This document shows positions 10,733 to 19,300 of a DNA stretch of 64,000 nucleotides, piece by piece. The DNA is from Thecamonas trahens ATCC 50062 (lineage: Eukaryota; Apusozoa; Apusomonadida; Apusomonadidae). The notes beneath the pieces are model-generated. The model had not been told where the DNA came from. It was given only the letters and a program-made list of their open reading frames with translations, and ran no database searches. The DNA is taken from NCBI RefSeq assembly GCF_000142905.1, contig NW_013657666.1, positions 493,937 through 557,936 on the forward strand, written 5' to 3'. The position numbers and the translations under genes are program-made. Within the stretch, counting starts at the first letter, position 1. Each line of letters starts with the position of its first letter.

Positions 10733-12796
10733 ATGTCGGCCAAGCCAAGCCGACGCATACGACGACGAGTGCATGGAGTTCCAAGGAGTAGCAGCAAGAT
10801 ACCAAGTGTGACGCCAAAGGCGTCGACGACGCCGACATTTACCTGTAGCAGTAGTCCAAGCAGTCCGCGAGGTCATGACGATGATGATGACGACGATGAT
10901 GATGATGATCACGATCACGATCACGATCACGATCACGATCACAATGATGATGATGATGATGATCACGATCACGATCACGATCATGATGATGATCATGATG
11001 ACAATGACAATGATGATGACAATGATGACAATGATGATGACAATGATGATGATGATCCTGTCTCGGACCTCCTCTCCTCCGCTCTTGGTGCCTGGACCCC
11101 GTCTGATAATGGCTTCTCGCTCATCCGCTTGTCATGGACACCGTCTATGCCTCGCTCTGGCGGCTCTCATCTCGGACCTGGTGGGGATGGTGGAGACGGT
11201 GAGGGCGAGGATCGTGATCGATTGCGGTTGATTGCAGGGAGGGACGTGGTCCTGGGCTCGGATAGCTCGGCGGCTGTGGCCGGTGCAATGCCCCTGGACG
11301 GCATCGCGGACGGCGTGGCGACGACGGCTCCCACGTCTGCCGGGACTGCAGACGTGAGATGGCTGGCCTCCCTCCACGGACCGTCGCTTGTGAGCCTGGT
11401 TGTGGCGCTGCTGACCGAGGCCTCAGTTGTCGTGTGCTCGGCGTCGCCTGTCGTTGCTTCGCGGACGCCCGCGCTGTTGCGGACGCTGCTAGCACCGTTT
11501 GTCTGGCCGCACGCCTTTGCGTCGCTTGTTCCGCGCCGCGCCCTGCTGCAGCTCGCCGATGGCTCTGCGCCGTTTCTGCTTGGCCTGCATGCATCCAATG
11601 AGGAGGCTGCCGCGCTTGGCGCAACGATGGCGCGCACGCCGGGCGTCCTTGTCTACGACGCTGACCTTGATCTCGTGTACGGTGCCTGTCCGCACCCGCG
11701 CTTTCCGCAGACGGTCCTGCTGGTGATGGAGGATGCAGCGGCTACCACACTCCGCAGCCTGCGCTTTGCCGAGCTCGCCGACAGGCAGCCGACCGAGGCC
11801 GTCGCTGCTTCCGCTCTTGCCGCGGCTCTCGCCCCGCATCTGGCCTGGACCGTCGACGGCATCAATGACTTTCTTGGCGGCGATGCGGGCTCGTCGACGG
11901 CCAGTCCAGATCCGTATGCGCGAGTCTTTGACGTTGGCGGCTGGGTGGCGGCGCGTTGTGGCACGGCCAACGATGCCCAGTGCAGCGCCAAAGCGGCGTT
12001 TCTGGCGGTCCTTGCTGAGACCGAGGCCTTCCGTGCACACGTGGTCGACGTGGCGGCACGGGCCAGGCTGCTGGCGAGCCTTCCGCCGGCGCGCACGCTC
12101 TATGTCCTCAACACCATTCCCAAGGAGTCTCTGGCTGGAGCATCCGAGGACTCGGGATGGGTCGACTTTGGCGCACCAGATCTCGGAACGCTCTCGGAGA
12201 TGCTGCTGGCCCGGATCGCGGCGTTGGTTGAGCCGGCCGGCGGCGTCGAGGTGAGCGCGGAAAAGGCGGCAGAGATCCGAGTCCTCCCGACGTACCGCTC
12301 GTTTGTACTGGCGACGCTCAAGCTGCGGTCTGTGGCGCTACACGCTGCGTCGCGGCTCGAGATCATGGTCCTTGCGCTCAATTTGTTCAACACGCTCGCA
12401 CTCCACGCCGCGGTTGAGTTTGCAGGCAACGAGCTGGTGACGCCCGGCGAGGTGGCGCGATTTGTGTGCTACGACGTTGGTGGCCTGCACCTCTCGATGC
12501 ATGCGCTCGAGCATGGCATCCTGCGATCGAGCGGCGGACATGGGACGCCGCTGGCGGCGGCGCCGTGGATGATGGCTGCAGGACGGCCGCTGGTCGCGCT
12601 GCCGGGCTCTGAGCTCTTTGACGTCCTCACGCTGCGATCGGCGGTGCCTGGCCTCGGCGCGGCGCTGCAGCGACGCGGTCGGACGGTTCGGACCGCACTC
12701 ACGGTCTTTACCGTCGACCGAGTGTCAAGCCAGCTGCGGCGACTTGCTCAGGCATTGCGGCGCGGGCGGCGGCGAAGCACGGTTGGCGGAGTGTAA
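10733..12796 (+). CDS. DENN-domain protein with His/Asp repeat tract and DUF547-like C-terminal segment
   Basis: 687 residues from the ATG at 10733 (GACATGTCGG). The frame is open from 10613, but upstream codons look like leader. Residues 1-45 are basic and Ser-rich. About 48-110 is a tract of Asp, His and Asn coded by GAT/CAC repeats. About 210-330 carries the central DENN core: SLVVALLTEASVVVCSASPV, then LLAPFVWPHAFASLVPRR and PFLLGLHAS. DENN modules are guanine exchange factors for Rab GTPases. No upstream uDENN is visible. At about 540-600 LFNTLALHAAVEF, YDVGGLHLSMHALEHGILRS follow the layout of DUF547, but its DPRIHFAL/SCP core is not evident, so this part is degenerate or only partly related. 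The gene converges with eIF6, with 47 bases between the stops. Confidence 0.75.
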   Translation: MSAKPSRRIRRRVHGVPRSSSKIPSVTPKASTTPTFTCSSSPSSPRGHDDDDDDDDDDDHDHDHDHDHDHNDDDDDDHDHDHDHDDDHDDNDNDDDNDDNDDDNDDDDPVSDLLSSALGAWTPSDNGFSLIRLSWTPSMPRSGGSHLGPGGDGGDGEGEDRDRLRLIAGRDVVLGSDSSAAVAGAMPLDGIADGVATTAPTSAGTADVRWLASLHGPSLVSLVVALLTEASVVVCSASPVVASRTPALLRTLLAPFVWPHAFASLVPRRALLQLADGSAPFLLGLHASNEEAAALGATMARTPGVLVYDADLDLVYGACPHPRFPQTVLLVMEDAAATTLRSLRFAELADRQPTEAVAASALAAALAPHLAWTVDGINDFLGGDAGSSTASPDPYARVFDVGGWVAARCGTANDAQCSAKAAFLAVLAETEAFRAHVVDVAARARLLASLPPARTLYVLNTIPKESLAGASEDSGWVDFGAPDLGTLSEMLLARIAALVEPAGGVEVSAEKAAEIRVLPTYRSFVLATLKLRSVALHAASRLEIMVLALNLFNTLALHAAVEFAGNELVTPGEVARFVCYDVGGLHLSMHALEHGILRSSGGHGTPLAAAPWMMAAGRPLVALPGSELFDVLTLRSAVPGLGAALQRRGRTVRTALTVFTVDRVSSQLRRLAQALRRGRRRSTVGGV
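10875..11064 (+). repeat. Coding microsatellite GAT/CAC giving an Asp-His tract
   Basis: A GATGAT run grades into GATCAC hexamers and then GATGATGACAAT units, in frame with the DENN gene. It gives long stretches of D, HD and DN residues. Other frames over it read as Met/Thr or Ile/Val runs and are not genes. Confidence 0.85.
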
Positions 12797-12843
12797 AAGG
12801 CTGTGCACGTTTACGAGCGCGATCCACCAGCGGGGAGGAGAGG

Positions 12844-13590
12844 TTAAGCGAGCGAGTCGATGAGCGCACCGCGCATCTCCTCGATCATGGACGACGGGGC
12901 AGTGCCCTGGAGCTTGAAGATGTCGTCGATGACGGAGATCTCAGGAGCGGTGGTGTCGATGCCGGCAAAGGCAATCCAGTCGTTGACGACGACGCCGGCG
13001 CCGATCATGTCGGAACCGCGGTTGACGGTACCGGCGGTGATGGGAACCTGGAAGAGCGAGGCGAGCTGGTCCATCTCCTCAACGGTGACGTGCGGGTGGA
13101 CAAGACCACCGTTGTTGGAAAAGGTGGCGTAGGTGCCGACGAGGGCCGAGCCGGCGACGGTCTCCCGGAAGATGTCGACGCCAAGGACGTCATGGATGAT
13201 CTCCTCGGTCTCGCGATCCATCTCGGGGTGAACGAGAGCAACATAATCGTTGCAGGCGACACAGTTACCCAGAGCCGAGAGACGCTCCTCAACGCGCTGG
13301 ACGACGACCTTGTCAGGAAGGGAGTTCCTCAGATGCTGAAGCTCTTGATCGGTAGTGGTGGAGGGAACGAGCAGACCACGCGAGTTGCCGACAGCCAGCG
13401 AGCCAAGAACTCTGCAACCAGCGATGGAAGCATGGATGACAGGCACTTCAGGCTCTGTATCCACAAGCTCAGCCTCAAAGGTGGAGTAAAAGTTCTCTGA
13501 TCCTCCGATGGGCACCACACAGTACGAGTTTGTGAGAATGGAGAAGACGCCCACGTCCGACGAGTTTTCAAACTGAGTACGAATGGCCAT
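12844..13590 (-). CDS. EIF6: Eukaryotic translation initiation factor 6 (60S anti-association and ribosome biogenesis factor)
   Basis: 248 residues, close to the usual 245. eIF6/Tif6 binds the 60S subunit through uL14, is needed for pre-60S maturation, and blocks premature joining with 40S. The whole protein follows the family: start [17 protein letters not shown], then [69 protein letters not shown], and the ending [13 protein letters not shown] with EISVID. The five repeated alpha/beta pentein-like units are recognisable. The start at 13590 is fixed by this conserved N-terminus. No intron. It converges with the DENN gene and diverges across a long regulatory interval from the WIPI gene. Confidence 0.98.
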   Translation of the reverse strand: MAIRTQFENSSDVGVFSILTNSYCVVPIGGSENFYSTFEAELVDTEPEVPVIHASIAGCRVLGSLAVGNSRGLLVPSTTTDQELQHLRNSLPDKVVVQRVEERLSALGNCVACNDYVALVHPEMDRETEEIIHDVLGVDIFRETVAGSALVGTYATFSNNGGLVHPHVTVEEMDQLASLFQVPITAGTVNRGSDMIGAGVVVNDWIAFAGIDTTAPEISVIDDIFKLQGTAPSSMIEEMRGALIDSLA

Positions 13591-13861
13591 GATGAGATGA
13601 AAGTACGCTACTGATCAATAACAGTAGTATTAGTAGTAGTGGTAGTGGTGGTGGTGGTGGTGGTGGTGGTGGTGGTGGTGGTGGTGATGGGGTGGTGGTG
13701 ATGGGGTGGGGTGAAGTTGGTCTTGGTCTTGGTCTGTGGTCGTGGTCGTGGTCTTGGGCGTAGGCACCGGCCACAGGCGGGAGCGTTGGCGCCACTCAAG
13801 AGAGAGAACGAACGGTTGTCACTCGGTCAACTGTCAGCTGCCAGCAAACAATGATCACGGC

Positions 13862-13881
13862 CAACGAATAATAATCGATGG
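13862..13881. promoter_or_regulatory. AT-rich element shared with another divergent promoter
   Basis: The 20-mer here differs at only two positions from one at 59803-59822 (shared form CAACGAATnATAATyGATGG). Both lie in divergent intergenic regions, upstream of a minus-strand gene, in the same orientation. The right half (TTGATGG type) also ends the five-copy repeat at 14558-14828. A core promoter or transcription-factor site is a guess. Confidence 0.4.
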
Positions 13882-14205
13882 GAAGGGGGGGGGGGGGAGT
13901 GCCTTGATTGTTGTTGATATCGAATGATAAAATGATGAATGACCTTGGCAACGAGTGAGTGATCGTGAGTGGCAATGAGTCTGAGTCACACGATGAGACT
14001 CTCTTCACAACCGTCACGCACTCCCTCCCCCCCCCCTTGTGACAGACCGTACACCAACAACTAGAGCAAGCAGCACCCGTAACACACCTGCACAACAATT
14101 GCTACACTTGACTCACCACACCCATCCTCCTTGACCCTCAGCCCACTCTCCACTCCCTCCCACTCTTCCACTCCCTTTCGCATGGTACGCATACCCCCCT
14201 CCCTC

Positions 14206-14305
14206 NNNNNNNNNNNNNNNNNNNNNNNNNNNNNNNNNNNNNNNNNNNNNNNNNNNNNNNNNNNNNNNNNNNNNNNNNNNNNNNNNNNNNNNNNNNNNNN
14301 NNNNN
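14206..14305. other. Assembly gap (100 N)
   Basis: Exactly 100 N, the usual placeholder for unknown length, so the true distance is unknown. A C/T-rich flank enters it and a run of eleven G leaves it, which suggests that assembly failed in a homopolymer. Confidence 0.98.
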
Positions 14306-14557
14306 GGGGGGGGGGGTTGGTGTGGGTCGGCAGGGAGGGGTAAGGGGGTGGGGGGGGGGGTAGGGGGAAGGGGAAGGGAGAGGGGCGGGTGTATGGTATG
14401 ATGGTGTGGGGCGTACTCACGGGGAAAGACCGGTGTGCGGGTTAGTGGGGTGTTAGGGGTTGTCTCCGAGGCGGCGTGTGATGGCAATCGAATGATGGAG
14501 GCGACCTGGGTTGGGGTTTGGGGTGGAGGCGGTTCGGAAGGGGCGGGTGGTGGGGGT

Positions 14558-14828
14558 GACGATTATTTAACGAGAGTTAATTGATGGGTGTGTGTGTGGT
14601 GTGTGTGGGTGACGATTATTTTAACGAGAGTTTATTGATGGGTGGGGGGTGGGGGGTGGGTGACGATTATTTTAACGAGAGTTTATTGATGGGTGTGTGG
14701 TGCGGGTGGTGGGGCTGGCGCGGGGTGACGATTATTCTAACGAGAGCTTATTGATGGGTGGGTGGTGCGGGTGGGTGGGTGGGTGGGGCTGGGTGACGAT
14801 TATTCTAACGAGAGTTTATTGATGGGTG
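14558..14828 (+). repeat. Five spaced copies of a 33-base AT-rich element
   Basis: Copies begin at 14558, 14611, 14662, 14727 and 14795. Each reads GACGATTATT, then TAACGAGAG, then TTATTGATGGGTG with one or two changes. They are separated by G/T-rich filler of varying length (periods 53, 51, 65 and 68). The conserved core between diverged spacers suggests binding sites more than a simple satellite. A related ACGATTATTGAATGATGG follows at 14865, just before the WIPI start. Confidence 0.75.
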
Positions 14829-14931
14829 TGTGGCTGACGATGTTGGTGGGTAATGGCAAAGTGTACGATTATTGAATGATGGATTAATCGATGAGGTGTG
14901 AGCCAACGGGCAGAGGACGGGAAGGAACACT

Positions 14932-16266
14932 TTGGCGATGTTCGCGGAAGACAGCTTCAGCCAGATCCAGACCGCCACCTCACGCCATTCCGACACACAA
15001 CTCGCTGGATCAAGAAGAGCAGAGGAAAACAAGGAGAACATGTCTGCTATGACTAGCACAAGCAGCATGGAAGAAGGGAGCAGCGGAGGTGGACCCAGCA
15101 GTCATGGCGGGAGTGGTCAAGTCGGGCAAATCGGTGGTGGTGGCGGGCAAGTCGGTGGTGGCGGGCAAGTCGCATTGGGTGATGATGATGATGGTGATGA
15201 CGGTCACACTATTGTGGGACTGTCATTCAATCAAGATGCCACCATGTTTGCTATTGGTACCCGCAAGGGCTACGCCGCCTTCAAGGCATGTCCGTTTGAA
15301 GGTGCTCTGGCTCTGGCTTCCAGTGGTGGTATCCGCATTGCCGAGATGCTCTTCTCCACCTCGCTCATCGTTCTGGTCGGTATGGGTGGCCCGTCGTCAG
15401 ATGATTCGCCAAGGAGGCTCCGCGTGTTCAACACAAGGCGACTGAGTCTGGCAAAGGACGTCATCTATCCCTCGGCCGTTCTCGCTGTAAGGACAAACCG
15501 CCGTCGCTTGGTTGTCGTCCTCCACGACGCCATCCATGTTCATGAGCTGGGTGGCAATCTCAAGCTTTTGGCAAAGATCTCAAAGCTCGACAACCCGCGC
15601 GGCGTTGTGGCGCTTACCGCCTCGCCCGGGCCGGACGATCCGGCGTACATGGCGTACCCAAAATCCCCGACTCGCGGCGAGCCAGCCCGGTCGATTGTCC
15701 TCGTCGACGCCATCAACATCCTCGACCACATTGTCATCGACGCGCACAAGTCGGCCGCCGTCGCTGCCATGGCCTTTTCGTACGACGGTACTCTCCTGGC
15801 GTCGGCGTCGGAGCACGGGACCGTCATCCGGGTCTTTGCTATCCCGTCGGCCGATCTGCTCTTTGAGTTCCGCCGCGGCTCCCAGGTCGCCACCATCTAC
15901 TCGCTTGCCTTTGACGCGTCCAACACGTACCTAGCGGTGGCCTCGTCGCGCGGAACGGTCCACGTGTTCAAGCTCGAGAGACCTGAGCCATCGCTCGCCG
16001 ACTCGTTCTTTGCCGTCCTGCCCTCGGTCGTGGCCTCGGCTTGGGAGCCGCTCCGCGCCTTTGCCACTGCGCCCGGCGAGCCCGACGTCGAAGCCCGTGT
16101 CTCGTTTGGTGCCGCCGACCTGGCTACCAACGACGGGCTCGGCCTCCAGATCATCTCAGCCAACGGCTGGTATCGCCGCTTTGCTGTCGACGAGGCCTCG
16201 GGCGGCGAGTGCGCCTTGCTGGAGCAGTACAACCTCGCCGAGCACACCGAGTGGACCTCGCCGTGA
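14932..16266 (+). CDS. PROPPIN WD-repeat protein (WIPI/Atg18 family, phosphoinositide effector in autophagy)
   Basis: 444 residues. PROPPINs are seven-bladed beta-propellers that bind PI3P and PI(3,5)P2 at autophagosome and endosome membranes. The diagnostic FRRG lies at residues 313-316 within FRRGSQVATIYSLAFD, the two Arg forming the two lipid pockets. Upstream, GLSFNQDATMFAIGTRKGY opens the first blade and AMAFSYDGTLLASASEHGTV precedes the FRRG blade, as expected. Residues 1-92 are Ser/Gly/Gln-rich with an acidic run before the propeller and are probably disordered. The start is uncertain: ATGs at 14932, 14938 and 15040 all lie in this tail. Whether it is closer to WIPI1/2 or WIPI3/4 needs a tree. 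It converges on the CAF-1 gene with 60 bases between stops. Confidence 0.92.
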   Translation: MAMFAEDSFSQIQTATSRHSDTQLAGSRRAEENKENMSAMTSTSSMEEGSSGGGPSSHGGSGQVGQIGGGGGQVGGGGQVALGDDDDGDDGHTIVGLSFNQDATMFAIGTRKGYAAFKACPFEGALALASSGGIRIAEMLFSTSLIVLVGMGGPSSDDSPRRLRVFNTRRLSLAKDVIYPSAVLAVRTNRRRLVVVLHDAIHVHELGGNLKLLAKISKLDNPRGVVALTASPGPDDPAYMAYPKSPTRGEPARSIVLVDAINILDHIVIDAHKSAAVAAMAFSYDGTLLASASEHGTVIRVFAIPSADLLFEFRRGSQVATIYSLAFDASNTYLAVASSRGTVHVFKLERPEPSLADSFFAVLPSVVASAWEPLRAFATAPGEPDVEARVSFGAADLATNDGLGLQIISANGWYRRFAVDEASGGECALLEQYNLAEHTEWTSP

Positions 16267-16326
16267 CCGGTGCTGCCGGGCATGAGCAGGACGTGGTGTT
16301 GAGCGCATCCCTCGTGTTCTTTTACA

Positions 16327-19300
16327 TCATCCTTGCACAGGCATTGCGTCCAGGATCCGCGCCGCGAGGCCGGCCACCCGGGTGTCGGACGCGTTGGCGG
16401 CCGTCACCAGCAGCGCACCCGCGGGCGCAATGTGCTGGCTCACCGCCGCCGCCGCGGCGCTGCGGCTCTCTGTCGAGCCGTTGGCAAGCTCGACGAGGGT
16501 GAGGACGGCGCGTAGTGCGTTCTTCTGCACCGCCGCGCTGGCGCTCCCGACGCCGAGCGCCGAGACCAGGACGGCGGCGGCGCTGCCGTCGGCGCCGAGT
16601 GCAGCCGTAAACGCCTCCTTTGTCTTTGCTCGCGACAAGCCCACGCTCACCGCTCGCATCAGCACCGTCGCCACCTCAGGCTCCACCCGGATGGTGGCCC
16701 GGCTCGCCTCGGCCGCCACCTTGTCCAGCACCGCCGCCACCAGTGCGCCTGCAGCCTCGGGCGTGCAGGCAAACAGGTCTGCACCGCTCACAGCAGACGT
16801 CACCGCTTTCGACGCCGTGACCAGCGCTTGCGGGTTCTTGTCAAGCGCGAGGAACGCCGCACGCACATCACCCGGCATCGCCACCACCGCCGATGCCTTG
16901 GCCAGCGCCGGCGACGCCGCGGCATCCATGGTCGAGAACAACGCTGCGATCGATGCCTTGGGTTTGGCTGGCGAGGGCTTGGCTGGCGAGGGCTTGGCGG
17001 CCGTGGGCTTGGCGGCCGTGGGCTTGACGGCCTTGGACTTGGAGGACTTGGACTTGGAAGACTTGGACTTGGAGGACTTGGACTTGGCGGCCTCCGGCGA
17101 CGGCTCCGGGAAGACCTCCAGTTGGTCGGCAATGCCTAGCTCGGCGGCAACCGCGGCGTGCACCTGGTACACGCCGATACCGGGACGGCCTGCGACCTTC
17201 TTGCGGGCGGCCATGCCCTTGGCCTCGGCCTCAGTCGCACGCTTGGTGAGGCCCCACTCGGTGTGTGCGTCAGCAAAGGCGTCGGCGAGCTTGAGGAGCG
17301 AGCTCTCCCAACCGTGGACCATCTTGGCGAGTGCAGCGCGGGCGCCGTCGACGTTGTCAAAGGTCGGGCGCTCGGGCGCGGGCGCCGGCTCCGGGACCTC
17401 GCTCGCAAGCGCGGCCAGCTGCGCCTCCAGCTCGTCGGCGATGCCGAGTTCGGCAGCCACGGCCGGGAGGACCTGGTACACGCCGATGCCGGGGCGGCCG
17501 GCGAGCTTCTTTCGGGCGGCCATGGCCTTGGCCTCGATCTCCGTCGCGCGCTTAGAAATGCCCCACTCGGCGTGCGCATCGGTAAAGGCCTCGGCGAGCT
17601 TGGGCAGCGAGCCCTCCCAGCCCTGGACCATCCTGGCGAGCGCGGCGCGGGCGCCGCTCACGTTGTCAAACGTCGGGCGCGGCGGCGCGGGCGCCGCCGT
17701 CGACTCGGTGTTCTCCGACGCCAGGAGCGAGCGCCCGGTGTCGACAACGTCCGACTCGACGCTGGTGACGCCGAGGAGCTGGCCGCATAGCGCGTCAAAG
17801 ACAGGCGCGCCGGCGACATGAACCACCGGGACCAGCCGCGCTGACTTGGCCGCCAGCTTGCGGGCGCGACGGAGCTGGGCTCGGAGATCTGCGCCGGACC
17901 GCACCTCGTGGCCGGTGGCTCTGCTCCGCGATGCCTTGCTCCGCTTTGGCGCAGCGGCGGCGGCGTGGCTCGCCGTTGAGCCGTCGTCCGAGCCGTCGTC
18001 GTCGCTCACGCTGGCCGAGCCACTGTGGCCGGCGCTCGAGTAGCCGTCGTCGTCGCCGTCAGAGAGGTCCGAGGCGGCCTCGGGATCAAAGTCCTCGTCG
18101 GGCCCGGACGAGAGATCCATCCACTTTTCGCCCGGCGAAAGATAGCCATCAGGGACGACCCAGCCGTCGGCCTCATCGCCGGCCTCGTCGTCGCCAGCTT
18201 CGTCCGACTCGTCGCCGGAGAGCAGCAGCTCACCGGGCTCCTCCTCAAACCACTCCTCGTCCGACTCAAACTCATAGTCAAAGAGCTCGTCGTCGCGGCC
18301 AAACGGCTTGCGGCCCGTAATGGCCGGTGTGGGCGGCTTGGAGAACGAGCCAAAGTACGGTGGCCGCGGCGAGGTTGAGAAGCCGATGACCTTGAGACGG
18401 CGGCCGTCAGCCTCCCAACCCTTGCGGACCGCCATCTGCTTCGGGCGTGCCTCAAACGCGCCCTCCAGCGTCGGCGCCGGGAGCGAGGTAGAGCCAGCTC
18501 CCGCCGCCGCCAGCGCAGCCTCGACGCTGCACTTCATCCGGGCACGGAGCTCGGCTGAAAGCTTGGGTCCATAGCTACCGACGCGGGCGCCGCGCGGGGC
18601 GCACCACGGGCCGTGTGCGGCCACAAACGAGCGCGGTGCCGACGACTTTGCCTTGGCCGGCTCGGCGGCGGCCGGCTTGGCGGCCGGGCTCATACTGAAG
18701 AACGAGGTGATGGGTGCCACGTTCGGCGGCGGCCGCGCCGCCTTGACCGGCGACGACTTGGCCTTGGCCTTGGCCGCCGCCAGTTTAGCTGCCTTGCGCG
18801 CCGCCGCGCGGCACTTCTTGGCCGCCTCCTTGTTGGCGTCACGGACGGCGGCGATGGCCTTGCGCTCGGCCTCGGCACGCGCCTTTGCGGCGGCCTTTGC
18901 GGCGGCCTCGGCGGCACGGGCCTTGTCCTTGGCAGCCTTTGCAGCGGCCTTTGCGGCGGCCTTTGCGGCGCGAGCTTCCTCGCGGGCCTTGTCCTTCGCG
19001 GCCTTTGCGGCGGCCTTTGCGGCGGCCTTTGCGGCGCGGGCCTCCTCGCGGGCCTTGTTCTTGGCAGCCTGGGCGGCAGCACGCTCTTCGGTGCTCGCCT
19101 TGGACTTGGACGACTTGGACGACTTGGACGACTTGGCTTGCGGTGTGCCGTCGAGCGCCTTAGTCTTCTTGGCCGGACATATCGCGACGTTGTCGACGGT
19201 GAGGTCAATGGCCTCGCCAGACGTCGAGTGCTTGCGCTTCTTGGGGGCTGAGACAGGTGCCGGCGGACGCGCTGGTGCAGCATCGACTGGATGCAGAGTG

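Larger units (their letters stand above)
13591..14931. other. Long divergent intergenic region (eIF6/WIPI) with microsatellite, gap and AT-rich elements
   Basis: About 1.3 kb between divergent starts. From left: GGT/GTAGTA repeats (about 13620-13690), a mixed segment, an AT-rich block (13862-13945), a pyrimidine-rich block, an assembly gap (14206-14305) entered by C-rich and left by G-rich sequence, a G/T-rich stretch, and the five-copy element at 14558-14828. I find no coding exon. It presumably carries both promoters. Confidence 0.65.

Noticed and set aside
14558-14828. Possible CRISPR array
   Set aside because: Eukaryotic context, spacers are G/T low-complexity and unequal, and there are no Cas genes. 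Better read as promoter-type repeats.
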